From: Tubiluchus corallicola
Lineage: Eukaryota; Priapulida; Priapulimorpha; Priapulimorphida; Tubiluchidae
Direction of reading: 5' to 3'
DNA: 60,000 nucleotides
Assembly (NCBI GenBank): GCA_030141605.1
Contig: JAQGDQ010000104.1
Coordinates: 169,001-229,000 of the forward strand
In this document: positions 38,010-51,400 of the stretch, piece after piece
How the letters are laid out: each line of letters starts with the position of its first letter
Position numbering within the stretch: position 1 is the first letter of the stretch
Position numbers and translations under genes: made by a program
Notes under the pieces: generated by a model
The model's input: the letters and a program-made list of their open reading frames with translations, nothing else
Databases searched by the model: none
What the model was told of the DNA's origin: nothing

Positions 38010-38420
38010 AATTTCTGCAGAAAAAAAAGAAAAACTACATTTATACTATATGTTCAAGCAAAAAACTGCACTTCTCGTTAGAATTGGAGAATATAAGTGA
38101 AAACTACATAATTTATAAATTACAGAAACATTACAGAAAAAAACTACATGTTGAAACAAGAATACAGTGCAGAAAAAATACAGATATACATGTTTAAGCA
38201 AAAAAAAACTGCACTAACCATATAATTTAAAGAATACAGTGCAGAAAAAATACAGATATACCAGTAAAGTTCATAAGCATGGCAGAAAAAAACTGCATGG
38301 ATGGGAAGGGAATGAAAATGAGTTATAGTTAGTAGTGTTTGGTAGTTTGTTAGGGGCAGGAAAAAATATGAAAAAAAACTGTGCACAGGAAAAAATACAA
38401 TACAATAAAAAGTTTGCAAA
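38010..38420. repeat. Degenerate A-rich tandem motif
   Basis: GAATACAGTGCAGAAAAAAT occurs at 38159 and 38231, with many shorter GCAGAAAAAACTGCA-like variants between 38010 and 38400. Confidence 0.75.
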
Positions 38421-38506
38421 ACAACTAGCTAGCTAATATATAAATATTATATATAAATTATCTACAAGTATACATAGTATACAGGTGTACTCTTCATGTA
38501 TGCTCC

Positions 38507-39979
38507 ACAACCTCAAACGTGCAGCCTTCGTGCTGTGAATTCCAAACGGTACGGGTTTTGAAACGTCAGAAATCCAAGTTAGAGACTAAGTTAAGGTTGG
38601 ATCATCTCAATGATTCACAGAAACAGAAGATCGCTGAATTATTAGAAGGGTTTGTTTTCAGTGGATGGTGAAATCGGTAGAGTAGATATTGTACAGCACC
38701 ATATAGAGACTAGTGGTCCACCGATTAAGCAAAAACCATACCAAACTCTGATTCACCTGAGAGACATCGTTGCAGATCAGGTTAGTGACATGAAAAAACG
38801 TCATATAATACGAGATCGTGAATCACCTTGGTCGAGCCAAATTATTTTAGTGAGAAAAGAAAATGGCAAGTATAGATTTTGTTCTGATCATCGTCGTTTG
38901 AATGCAGTGACAGAGCGGTCAACATTTCCATTACCAAGAATAGATGAGCTTTTAGCTAGTGTGCACGGTGCAAAATGGTTTACCAGCCTTGATCAGGGTG
39001 CAGGCCTATTGGCAGGTGGAAGTGGACCCAAGTTCTCATGCTAAAACAGCATTTATTACAGAAAATGGTACCTACGAGTTTAATGTATTGCCGTTTGGTC
39101 TGCCAGAGGCCCCGGCCACATTTCAGCAACTTATGCTGAACGTATTCCATGGTCTTCAGTGGAAAACTGTGTTAGTATATCTTGATGACATTTTAGTATT
39201 TAGTTCTACGTTTGAACAGCACATAAGTGATCTTCGTGAAGTTCTTAGTTGTATAGAGATGTCAGGACTAACATTAAATCCAGACAAGCGTTCTTGGGCA
39301 CACTCAAATGGAATTTTTAGGTCATCGTCTAAGTCATGAAGGAATAACGCCACAAGATAAGAAAGCCAGAGTAATAGAACCTTGGCAGCAGGAAAGAATG
39401 CCCAAGAAGCATGCAAGTTTTTGGGTTTTTGCAGTTACTATGACATTTTGTTCCTGGTGTTGCCTCTATAGCTAGTCCTCTGTCGAACTTGACAAAGAAA
39501 GATGTTCAATTCCTATGGTCAACTAACAACTAGCAAGAGTATCCAGTGTACTACACATCAGGGAAATTTAGTGATGCAGAGAAAAACTACACGACTACTG
39601 AACAAGAGTTGTTAGCAGTGATTAATGGAGTCAAAAAGTTTCAGCATTATCTTGTGGGGAAGAGATTCGTCTTAGTCACCGATCATAGATCTGGAGATCA
39701 CATGTAGATACACTGAGCAGAATCAGATGTATTCTCACTAATGATGTATCTCTTGCCAAAGCCATTGGCAGTTTGTTTGCTTCCTGATATTTTATCAGGA
39801 AAGCAGCCTGAGCCTTCCCAAGATCAGCAGTTGGCTGAATTGAAATTTTATTTGCATCCAGTGGATAAATCTGAACTTTCAATGAGAGATGGAGAAATTT
39901 TACAACAGACAGATGGCCACAACATCAAACGTGCGGCCTTTGTGCTGTGAATTCCAAACAGTACGGGTTTTGAAACATA
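38507..39979 (+). repeat. Direct repeat of about 58 bp
   Basis: AACGTGCAGCCTTCGTGCTG with the following GAATTCCAAACGGTACGGG (38507-38563) recurs at 39918-39979 with few changes, flanking the RT part of the gypsy remnant. Confidence 0.9.
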
Positions 39980-40260
39980 ATTAGCCAAAAACTGATAGCA
40001 TTGTCAATGCGTGAGAAAGTGTTGAAATTAACTCATGGCAGCCCCTTTTCTGGACATTTTGGAATTCGTCATACAGTTGATAAGTTAACCAAGTTGTATT
40101 ATTGGTATAATTTGAAAGAAGATGTCAGGAAGTACATCAAGTCATGCTTTAGTTGCATTTGTGTGAAACGTAATGCACAGCCAGTGAAAGAATCGCAAGG
40201 CACCATTGAAGTTTTGGAGATAAGTTTGAGCAGATCAGTACTGATATCTTGAAGCTCAGC
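38640..40260 (+). mobile_element. Ty3/gypsy pol remnant
   Basis: RT: SPWSSQIILVRKENGKYRFC, STFPLPRIDELLASVHGAKW, a frameshift near 38995, then NVLPFGLPEAPATFQQLM and VYLDDILVFS (YLDD active site at 39178-39189). RNase H: VYYTSGKFSDAEKNYTTTEQ, LLAVINGVKKFQHYL, with its first part missing. Integrase zinc-binding: GHFGIRHTVDKLTKLYYWY. Stops at about 40252. No LTRs recognised. Confidence 0.9.
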
Positions 40261-41019
40261 TGGAATTCTCGAGAACCAACATTACATTTTAGTCGTAATC
40301 GACTTATTTTAAATTTTGAAGGTTCAGTTACATATGTGTATTCAGGCTTGCATACTCTTATTTTGAAGTCAAGTTGTAAAATTTTTTTGTATTCATGCAA
40401 TTGAACTGCTAAAAATTGGTTAAGATTAAGGCTAAGGTCATGTTGAACAGTGCCTAGTTATTGAATAGGCGATTAGGCAGTAATTTTTCTTGATATACTG
40501 AATTGATTGGCAGTACCTATATTAGAATACTTGTAGTAACTTTATAGTTTTGTTTGGCTATACAGTTATTCAGTTTATTCAAACTGTATAGTAATTATAG
40601 TTTTGTAAGCTCGATATATATTGTTGATTTGCATTAGGCCTATATGTTGCAATGAGTAGGCTGTACTGTGTTGACGTTCCTCGATGGGCGCTTGTATCTA
40701 ACATATGGTATATTATAGTATTTTAGTTCTTTGATATATTTGTAGCCTGGTGAGGGCACCAGATAGGTAGCGAGGGCTGAATGTTGTGCTTGATTAAGCT
40801 GTATCTGAGTCATAGATGTAATATAGCTTGATTAGTGAACTAGTTGGACAAGTTAGAAAGACGGAGCACAGGAGAGCAAAAGAGAGTGTTCAGGTTAGCA
40901 GAATGCCAGAGTTATGGTGAAGAAATTTGTTGCTTTATTTTGTTAAAAGCTACTTGTTTTTTTAAATCAGTTTTAATAAATGTGCTTTTAAACGAAGTTA
41001 GAAGCTTGTCAGCTCTACA
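40260..41019. other. Unassigned interval
   Basis: No coding similarity recognised between the gypsy remnant and the LINE. Confidence 0.4.
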
Positions 41020-41575
41020 AAATGTGAGAATGATTTGGGTGTGCTAATTGATGAGGACTTAAAGTTTTATGATCATCCAAGCTCTGTGGTAAACAAAGCC
41101 AATAAAATTCTTGGAGCCATCAAACATACATAAACAGTGAAATGATTGTTCAGATAATCAAAACTTATTAGACCACTCCTAGAACATGCAAACGTTGTTT
41201 GGGGACGAAAGTTTATAGGAGATGTTCAACTCTCAGAAAATGTGCAACGGAGGGCTACCAAGCTGGTTCCATCATTTAGTGACTTGAATTACACGGAAAG
41301 ACTAAAAAAATTAAGCCATTCCATCTTTACAGTACAGACGCCAAAGAAGTGACATGATTCAGGTTTTTAGAATTATCAATAAAATCGATGTTTTGGACGA
41401 GTCAATGTTCTTTTTATGAAATTTAGCATTTACAAGAGGGCATCCTTATAAACCAGAGCCAGACTGGATGTAAGGAAGCACGCCTTCAGCAACCGAGTAG
41501 TAAACAGTTGGAACAGTCAATGCAGCAAAACTATAGCAACTTTAAAAATCAATAAATGAATTTAAAATATGAGTG
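41020..41575 (+). mobile_element. LINE 3' fragment
   Basis: Reads ENDLGVLIDEDLKFYDHPSS, VVNKANKILGAIK, RPLLEHANVVWGRKF, NVQRRATKLVPSF, then after a frameshift YRRQRSDMIQVFRIINKID and SNRVVNSWNS. This is the classic order at the end of LINE RT proteins. It ends about 220 bp before the LONP1 start codon. Confidence 0.9.
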
Positions 41576-41793
41576 GAATCAAAAAAATTTCTTATGCCAT
41601 ACACACACTAATGACAGTAGAGAACAGGCATTATAGGTGATCCATGTTTCTACGTCTAGCCTTAACATTGGATATGGATATGGAAGTCGCACATGACAAT
41701 CAAATCTGGCTGGACGAGTCCTAGTTGTAAGGAAAATAATTACAGCCGACGGATGCATTTTCAAGTAGTGACATTCAAGTAAGCAGAAACAAC

Positions 41794-42435
41794 ATGGCAG
41801 CACTAGCGTTAGGTTCCAGGAAAACGTGTTCAGTTTTAAAAATTCCCGAAATTCGAATATTACAAAGTCATTGCCTAGTAAAGCAAGCTCGTCGTGTTCA
41901 AGCGGATTGTATTACATCTGTTAATTCTACAGGCTGTCATTATTTGGGATACCGTTGTGTAACTACTCAAGAAAGTGAAAGGTGTCGGCGCGAAAAAGTT
42001 AAAAAACAAAATAATAAAATTAAAAATATATACAAACTGGTATTACAAAAGCAACACTGCTCTTCCTTTGCGAACTATCCAATAAAAAATTTGGACGTGG
42101 CCAATAGAACTAGTAAGACGTGTAGTTTGCTAAAAAGGTCAAATATTAGACCCAACCACTTGTTTGCAAATTGGCAAGTGCTTGCTAAATCATTTTGTTC
42201 TGATACTGCTGACAGTGACAGTGGTGGAGAAAGCAGCTCTGGTTCAGGCAATGGAGGAGATGACACTAATGGAGACCCTGCTATTGTTGATCCTAGCATT
42301 TCGCAGCAGTACTCCTCTCCTGTGCCTGGAATGGGCGTGATAGTACCAATGACTGTTCCAGAAGTTTTCCCTCATGTACCTGTCATAGCTGTTTCGCGTA
42401 ATCCCATTTTTCCGAAGTTTATTAAAATTATTGAG
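41794..42435 (+). CDS. LONP1: LONP1 exon 1
   Basis: 214 codons from the ATG at 41794 to FIKIIE. Transit peptide, acidic [17 protein letters not shown] linker, then the conserved [20 protein letters not shown]. The donor is GAG|gcaagt, a strong GC-type site. Reading on past it gives non-conserved residues. Confidence 0.95.
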
Positions 42436-45400
42436 GCAAGTGTAACTAAAATACAATATTTGATATAAATGTATGAGTTGCAGAAGTAGAGCTATACACC
42501 TAACTCATGTTACATATTAGTTATTACGATAATATACCCCCATGACAAGGTAAATATCATGGTACATCTAAGTTTATATGTTTGCAAGTTTTATAAAATA
42601 TAATTCTACCTGTAATTGCTGGTAAAATTGTCTGTTGTTGGTATTAAAATTCTGAGAACAAGAAACTAGAATATCCTCAGTCAACTAAACTTAGTGATAT
42701 GGTTTTGGTGCAGGCCTAACCCTTCCCCATCAATGATGCCCCTTGGCTATCATTAACAAAATTCTAGATACCCCAGTCAGTAGGTTGTTATTATGTAGGT
42801 TTGTTAAATGAGATCTTGAAATTTTTTAATCACATTTTAGTACTGTGAGTCTTAAAATATGAGTTAGAAATGTTGTAAAACAGATACTTACATTGTGTCA
42901 GATAGTGTAAAGAAAATTTCAAAATTTTTCAACTTCATTTCAATATAATTCTACTAACCATTGTTTTTAGTGTGTACAATTACTAACTAAGGGCTCTGTA
43001 AGTCGTTTTCCGTACATGATTTTATGCGATCTCGATACATTAGTTAATTCTGAAATATCTTGTTAATTTCTTTGTTAAAACTAGATGGCCCATTAATATT
43101 TTGGTGTGTAGCCAACCAACTTATTATAGTAAATATTTCAGATGGACAGTATTATGTTATATATACATTGGCAGGCTCAGCACTTTTATTGTAAATTAAT
43201 TTGTGTTCTTACAGAGTGCAGATAAATAAACTAAAATTTAAAACAGAATTCTTACATAAAGTTAAAAAATTCATCCTAATAGTAACGCTGTATAACAAAC
43301 TTGTACATCAAAACGAAGACAGGATATGTAATGTAGAATTTATTGATCCAAGCATTTTTGTTTCACATACTTCAACAAGACACTTTGGTGTGGCTAATAA
43401 GCTTTTATGACTTTTATATCATCTTAGTTCCGTTTTGTCCTATAATATACATAGAAACAGTCATGTTAAGTACTGTTTTGTGTGTAAGTAGGAATGTTTA
43501 TCATATGCTAGCCTAATGGTTTGCTTTGACCCGCCTGTCCACTACAATTGACCTCGTTAACCAGGAATTCCTGGAAGCTAAACATTTAATCACTTGCCTA
43601 GCCCTTTGCTTTAGAAGCTCTGGCTGTCTTTCCCTGAAAGTTTAATCAGTTTGCCATTGGTGTTATGCCAGGGATGCAGGTACAGTACAGTAAGTATGTC
43701 ACAATAGCAAGCGGGAGTTTACAGACGAAGCCTCATTGTGGGTAAATATGGTCACCACCAACAGTTCAAGCACATTTTTGTGTATCATACAAGTTTTAAA
43801 CGTTTTTTATCATTTTGAGAACTTTCTGACCCAACTTGTCGCAAAAATTGAATCAGCTGACGTTGGACGTATTTGCATTATTTTTGCAAATAAACAGACT
43901 TGCGTGATTTAGAAAAGTATACTTTTTAATTTATTGCTAAATCATTTATATAAATTAATATTTTGAAATATTTTTCTAATTTTTAACTGCACAAAGGAAT
44001 TTAGGCATTACTTCGTTTCTAAAATTCATTAAAAACCTTTTGCAGTGCATAGTAAGCTGGTGACAAATACTTCTATACTGTAATACTACACCCATCGCTT
44101 AATAGGTTCAGTCGGGTTAATTGGGTCAAAACACTTCGGTCCCAAAGTGAGTCAGTTAAGTGGTGCCTAGTGAACTAGAATTATAGCCATTTATTTTTTC
44201 TTCATTTGTTAATTAACACTTGCCATAAGAAGCACTTTGATTGATTGATGTACTTTGGATAATGATTATTTTTAGTCAAGCCCCATATCCTTCAAATTTG
44301 GCTTTAAATAGTGTAAATAATATTTCAGATATGCAAGGAAAACTTGAATTCCTGTGCTTGACACACAGCATTTATTTTTCTCATGCAATTAAACTTGATA
44401 ATTATGTTTTACATAAAGTATTATATAATTGCATTGTATGATTCTAGGACACTTGGGCCTCATCATTTTGGTTTCAGACAATTTGGTTTGCAGACATTTG
44501 GACCCCAGATATTTTGGCCCCATCATTTAGGCTATCGATAATTGGGCTTCGGCATTTGGGTCCTATATATTTGGGCCTCAGATGTTTGGGTCGACATTTG
44601 GGCCCCAGACAATGTGAGTCCAGACACTTGAACCACTCATAATCACTTGAAATGTCATTGGGCCTTTGACCTGAAAGTCAGTTGAAAAGTCAAGGTCACC
44701 CGTTTAAACTGAATTTTTTTTCTAATTGTATTTGACAAGTTGTTTGAATAGCTTGTATTTAAAAATAGCACAGGTAAAGTGGTATTGAAGTTATTGTGAT
44801 GCATATAATTTCTGTAACATTACTAGAATATGTTTAGTAGGAAGCAGATCTCCGTCAAAGCCAAACATTCCTGAACATGTTTGTCTGATTCTTTTGATAG
44901 AAAAACACAAGACAAAGACTAGAAAGCCATTTATGACAAACTGAAAATTCTACAACATGTTCTACAGGCGTAATGCAGTGTTTATTTATATTTTAATGTA
45001 ATGTCATGTAACGTAATGTAATGTAGTGTGAAAATGGAACTTGTGACATTTTTACCCTTGCTCTTGGGTCTGGGGTCAGTCAATCTTGGGTCAATCTACA
45101 CCTTTCAATTTGTTTCACCAAGATCTTTCATTTGAAGTATTACAAACCACTATTGCACAACACTATAGATATGTGTCTATGCCCGACCCTCCTTTTTAAT
45201 CTTTTGCCCCTAGCAAAAACTTTTTCAATGTCCAAATGACTCATATTGCCATGTGCAAGAACTCAACACCAGCTAGTCATATGCCAAAAAATGCGGCTCT
45301 AGTTCAAATATGTAGGGGAAGATAGAGCTTAATGAAAAACATATAGGGTCTATTGTCCTTGACCCTTTGACCAAAGGTCATCAGGGATGTTACCGAAACA

Positions 45401-48400
45401 AAAACAATAATTTCATTTCGGTTTGGCAATAATTGTACTTTCGGTTGAGTTTCGTTTTCGTCAAAAGTTATTAAGTTTCGTAGCCGAACCTTTCAGTAGC
45501 GTTTTTCCGAGGTTTTGGTAGTATTTATCCATCTTACCTCTTTTTTTCCTCCTAGACATTAAAAATCGCTGAACAATTTTGGCTAAAATAGTTCAAATAA
45601 AGCATAAATATTGTTTATTTAAATTTTCTGCCATTTCCAGCGTGCGTTTTTAAATTGAATAAAACCAAGTCTACTTTTATAATTTATGAAACATAGGCAA
45701 CAAAATATTTACAAAATAAATTTTGTAATTTTTTTTGAAGATTTTTTGCCTAGGTACTTCACAAAGCTTGTATGAGAGCAAAATATGAGCAAACAAGCAA
45801 AAACAAAGTATTTTATTTATTTCAGAATTTTTTCAGTTCTGATTGTAGTTGCTTTTGCAAAAATGATTTTGGTTCGGTTTCGTTTTGGTATAGGTTTCCA
45901 ATGTTTCCATTAATTTGGCTTTCAGTTTGAAATTTCATTTCGGTAACATCCCTGGTCATCATTCGGTATTCTGTTATCTACGCATATATACACCACACAC
46001 CAGCCGCGCAAGTTTCCTGATTCCAGCTTTACTTTTCCAATTATTGATTAAACCCTATTTTAACAGTTTTGCCTGTGTCGTGCCCTCTTTCTGAAAACTA
46101 CGTAACGCTGCACAGGTATTCTTACCTAACTACATAAATGAGCAAAAACATAGACTCCTAGTCCAAAACTGTAAGAGGAGTTAAGTGTCAAAGCCATTTG
46201 CCCTAATGTTAACATTTTGGTTTCTGTCACGGTAACCTTTGATCTAGAGGCCACCATTCTAGTATTATACTTGAGGGCCTGCTTTAGGTATCGTGCAAGT
46301 TTCATCATTCTGGCTCTTGTACTTCTGAATGAATTTATCTATAATACTATCTAGTACTGTAAGTCTTCACTTAACGACTTCCTGTTTTAGCGACGTTTCA
46401 TTTTAACATCACTGAACATTTGATTAGCGACGTTTTGCTTAACTTTGCATTTTGCTAGAATACATTAGTGTCCTTAAGCGAGGATTTACTGTATTGATAA
46501 TTGACAAGTTTTGTATTTCAGATTTCAGATCAGTCTCTTATAGAGTTATTACGTCGAAAAGTTCGTCTTAATCAACCATATGCTGGGGTGTTTTTGAAAA
46601 GAGATGACAAGTTAGTACCAACTATTTTCTAGGTTTCAGTTTTTTCAAGTTGGCTATGTTTAATATTAAATCTTGTTGCACAGCTTTTATTCTTTTTACC
46701 AATACAATTTGAATATCTACCTTTAATTTGTTTTTGTTGGTTGAATATTAATTTGCTGACTTTGTTTTATTGCAGTAATGAATCTGAGGTCGTGCCAAAT
46801 CTTGACCATTTGTATCAAGTTGGAACGTTTGTGCAGATTCATGAAATGCAAGATTTAGGTGATAAACTGCGCATGATAGTAATGGGTCATCGTCGGTAAT
46901 TAGCAGTTTCATAGTTTGTCTTATCCAGCCATTGCTTATTACAGTTCTGTTGAGGAATTCATTTGTCTTTTCATGTCTGTTTGTCTCTCTGCTTGCCTAC
47001 TTGTCCATGAATAGTTTTGGACTAGAGATTACAAGTGTCTAGTTTTACAGATGAGCTTGTCCTTCTTTGGGATATTTGCTGAGGTCCTCCTAGTTACTGA
47101 TATGGGTAACATGGTTTTCTTTTAAACAAGACTTACGTGACCGATTAAGAAAGTTTGCAGTATGTTATTAATTGACTAATCGGTTAGTCACATATAGTTT
47201 GCGGTAAATGTAATGTGTGGGCTTATTGATTTCTGTATATGCTACAGGCAATGCATGCCTAGGCATTCCTTATATAATTTCAGTTTTTAGTGTAATGGAT
47301 ACACCTCGTATATACATTTGTTTTTTAATGCTACAGTAATGGCAGTTTCACCATCCATATATAAAAGTAAATGAGATAATTTTAGCAAAATCTCCTACAC
47401 ATAGTCCACTCACTAAATATTGTTTCCTAAGTTTGCAGTTCCAGAGAATATAATTCGTAGGCTTTCTAGGTCGTATAAACTTACATATACATTAATTGCA
47501 TTTCCAACATATATTGTTTGAATTTCAAAGACTACCATTGCTTCTTGTACTATATGTTTGTCTCTTCCTTGGAACTTCTTGATGTCACATTTGCAAAGTT
47601 TTCATTTTTACTAATACATTATAATTGTATATCATGTATATTATTTGCTCATATGTGGCTAGATTAACGTGTCATTTTCTGTTAATATTTTTGTTCTGAT
47701 TAAACAAGTGAGCTACCTCTGTGTGGTATATTTACACATTGTTATTTTTTCTGAATATTGATGCTTTACAGTTTTAAATCAAATGTCGCAGACTTTCAAT
47801 GAAAATGAAAAATAAAAATTGCATTTTATCAATGAGCATTTCGTAAACTGAAAACTAAATCTTATATACATTTAGGATAAAAATCACTGCATTGCTACGA
47901 GATTATGCAGATGCTGTCCCTGAGTTTGTTCAGGATGATCCAGGAGCTAATTCAAAGAGAAGAAACAGGCGCCGAAGAAATAATGCTGTAAGTACAATTA
48001 CTATAAATGCAAATTGTCATAATGCTGCAATCTTGCGCAAACTTTAATTCAAATACAGTATAATTTATTGTACTATATCTAATATTACAGCAGTTTATAT
48101 TAAAACCAGCAGTGTTTTTTACCCACATAGAGCTAACTACATCAAGGTCTTGTGCATGCAGACATTTAAATTATCATAAGTAACACATACAGTCGTCACT
48201 AAACGTTGTCACAATAATAGTTTAGAAAAGTAATTTGCAGGTGATTTTATACAGATATGTATTGCGTGGATAATATTGCCTTAGTTCTAGAAAACATAGA
48301 GTTTAAACATGATAATTTTATGCCTTTGTGACAAAATAGTTGTGTAACAGTTTCACTCATTAACGAAACTTGTACCAGTGTCAAAAGAAAGTGCTGTTTT

Positions 48401-51400
48401 CATTATTCCATCATATTCGCAGAATTGGTTTCATTTCTATCTTGTACATACACTTAAAGAATTGACATCGTCTGTAGTGAGACTCTGTTGCTGCCACAAA
48501 TTTTGGTAGTTCCTTGAAATCGTTGTAAGTGGAATATACTGTAATTGAAAAAACTTGAGAAAATACAAGGGAAACTTGTAGTATCAGTGAAAAGTTGTTT
48601 AATTAAGTGAGTTTTCAGTTTAGCACAATTTCACAAATTTATGTTGAAACTAATTTATTATTATTATTGGTGGGTCTATTGTAGGCCTATTTAAAAATGT
48701 ATTGGTCGATAAAATAGATAAATAGGCTACGCGTATTTGGTTAATTAACATTTTACCTGGTCTAATACTACCAGTATTATTTAGAGTACTATTAGTAATG
48801 CAGCTATCACAAGTATAATGCATGTTGACTATTTTTTGCCCAAATTTAGATGCTGCTGTGAATGCAATATGTTTGTAACATATTAGTGTAAGTCTACTTA
48901 ATTTCGTTAGTTCTTATTTTTGTATAGATTATACACTCACTCTAGCAGCAATGATATAGAAGCAACAAATGCTAGGCTTCTCTTTTGAAATGTAGGTTGC
49001 TGTTTTTCCCCTTTTCCCATACAGTAAAATAAATATTCTTAGATTTGATTTTAAACAGACACAAAATTTTACATTGCTATCAATGTCTGTGGTTTACAAA
49101 TCCAAAGGTAAAGGACCCTGTTAAAATTTTGGCTCTGTCCCAGTTTTTTCGCATTGCCTTTCTGTCAGTCAAGTTTGATTTCAATAATCATTATTGTTTA
49201 GTGCATCATTAACATTTAGTCTTAAAACATAAGATTATAAGCAATTAATTACTCATGGATTAATCCTCACTTTAAATTAACTATAGAAAATTCAATTTGT
49301 TAGTTATTAATTATATACTCCAGCATTAACTAGTACCACTTGTTTTAACATTTAGAACTTGGACTAGTTGACAATGTTTCTGACATGGTCAGAACTGAAG
49401 ATTTCACAAACAATAATTACAGCTTTGGGCCTTTAAAAGATGCCAGCCTTTTGTTTGAAAGTTATACCATTCAGTATACCATACCAATTTCTACCACTCA
49501 GTTAGTCTCATTGAGGCCTTTGTTTTGATGTACTAAAAGCTAGTTTTGGTGACACTGGAAGGCATTTGTTTCCTCGGCCCCTATTTTACTCCTACTAGGA
49601 CCAGAGGTCAGCCAATCTTGGCATAATTTTTACTATTGAATTTGTTTCTTTGAGCCTTTCATTTAATACACTACAAGCCAGTTTTGGTCAACACTGGAAG
49701 TCATTTGTCTAGTTACCCCTATTTTGCCCCTTACTGGGGGTCGCAGGTTAACCCATCTCATTGTAAATTATACCATTTGATTTGCCTGATGGAGACCTTT
49801 CATTTGATGTGCTACAGTTTAACAGGAAAAACAAATACATCAAAAAATATACATAACTATTCTAATTAATAAAGATAATTAAAACAGTTAGATGAACGTA
49901 TATATTGCGATGAACTGATGTGCCAGGCCAAATACAATGATGTTCTGTTCATAACTTAGTAAAGAACTACCAGAAAGAAAAACTGAAATTTTTAATTGTG
50001 GGTCAAGGTTATTTATGTTAAAAGGTAATGTTTTTATTTGGTATAAGTTTGTTAGTCATTCTTGGAGTTCCTCTCTACTAGCAACGTGTAGTAGTAAAAG
50101 GGAAATCGAGCAAAAAATATTTAATACTTTCAATTTGAAAACCACAGATACAGTTTTTAAGAATAATGTTACCCCTTGTCGTGTATGGTGTTTCAGTAAT
50201 ATTTGGGTCTATTAATAAAGTTCAAGTGTTTTTTCAGAGAACTAACAAAATGACCAAAGGTGGGGGCTTGTTGTATGACAACAGAAAGAGCATTCCAATC
50301 AACCATGGTGGCAGGGAAAAAAGATTTATAAAAATGTTCACTGTGTACGTTAAACAATGCAAAGTTGCTACGATTTCGAAGATTATATGTGGATAAGTCT
50401 CTGTCAACCAGAGGCAACAAATCATGTAAATAAGGGGGCGACTTACTATTTATAATTTTATAAAACAATACCAACTTATGAAATAACCGTCTTTTACAAA
50501 GGCATTCAAATCCACTATCTTACAACACTTTAGATGTTTGTGAACCCTTCATTGCTGTGCTATACACATAAGCTACACGCTTCTGAGTTTTCTCTAACAT
50601 ATTTGACAAAAAGGAGGGAATATTACACCATACTGGGTCAGCATATACAAGAGTGGGCCTGATCATTGATTTATAAAGGTGTTCAAGAACAACTCATCGT
50701 ATAACACGGGACATTTTCTTAGTAAGATTGATGCATGGCTGAGCCTTTTCAATTATATAGTGTACTAGATGTTCTCATTTTTGGTTTGACTGAAAGTAGA
50801 TACCTAAGTGTTTGTGGAAGTATACCGTTTTTAAGACTACATTATTCAAGTACAGAGGGGGCTGTAGTAGTGGATAGGATTTATATAAGTGAAGCGAAAA
50901 ACACGACTTTAGTCTTACCTCGATTAAATGATACATTCCATTTTTTAGACCAAGTGTAAATTTTCGCAAAGTCATTGTTTTAAACGAGTGACCCATAAGA
51001 GTGGATCGTTAACAACATCACTTAATGAGGTATCATCAGCAAACTATTTGATATCACATTCGATATTATTTAACAAGTCGTCAATGAAGACCAAGAAAAG
51101 AATATGTCCTCAAATAGAGTCTTGTGGCACTCCTGCATTAGTGTAGTTAAAATTCGATGGTTTCCCATTGATTATTACTTTTTGTTGTCTTTATGTTAAG
51201 TAGGATTCGAGCCACATTAGAAGCCTTTGATGCCAATTTGCCGCAGTTTAAATAGCAGACCTTTTTGCCAGACCCTGGCTTTTGATACATCAAGAAATAC
51301 TGCTCTTACATTAAAGCCATAATCCAATGCCTCACAGAGTCTGTGAGTAATAAATAGTAATTGATGGACTGTACCATCATTCGGTTTAAATCCTGAGTTT

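Noticed and set aside
42436-42468. Extension of LONP1 exon 1 to the stop at 42468
   Set aside because: The residues after FIKIIE are not conserved, and a GC donor plus the next exon restore the LONP1 sequence.
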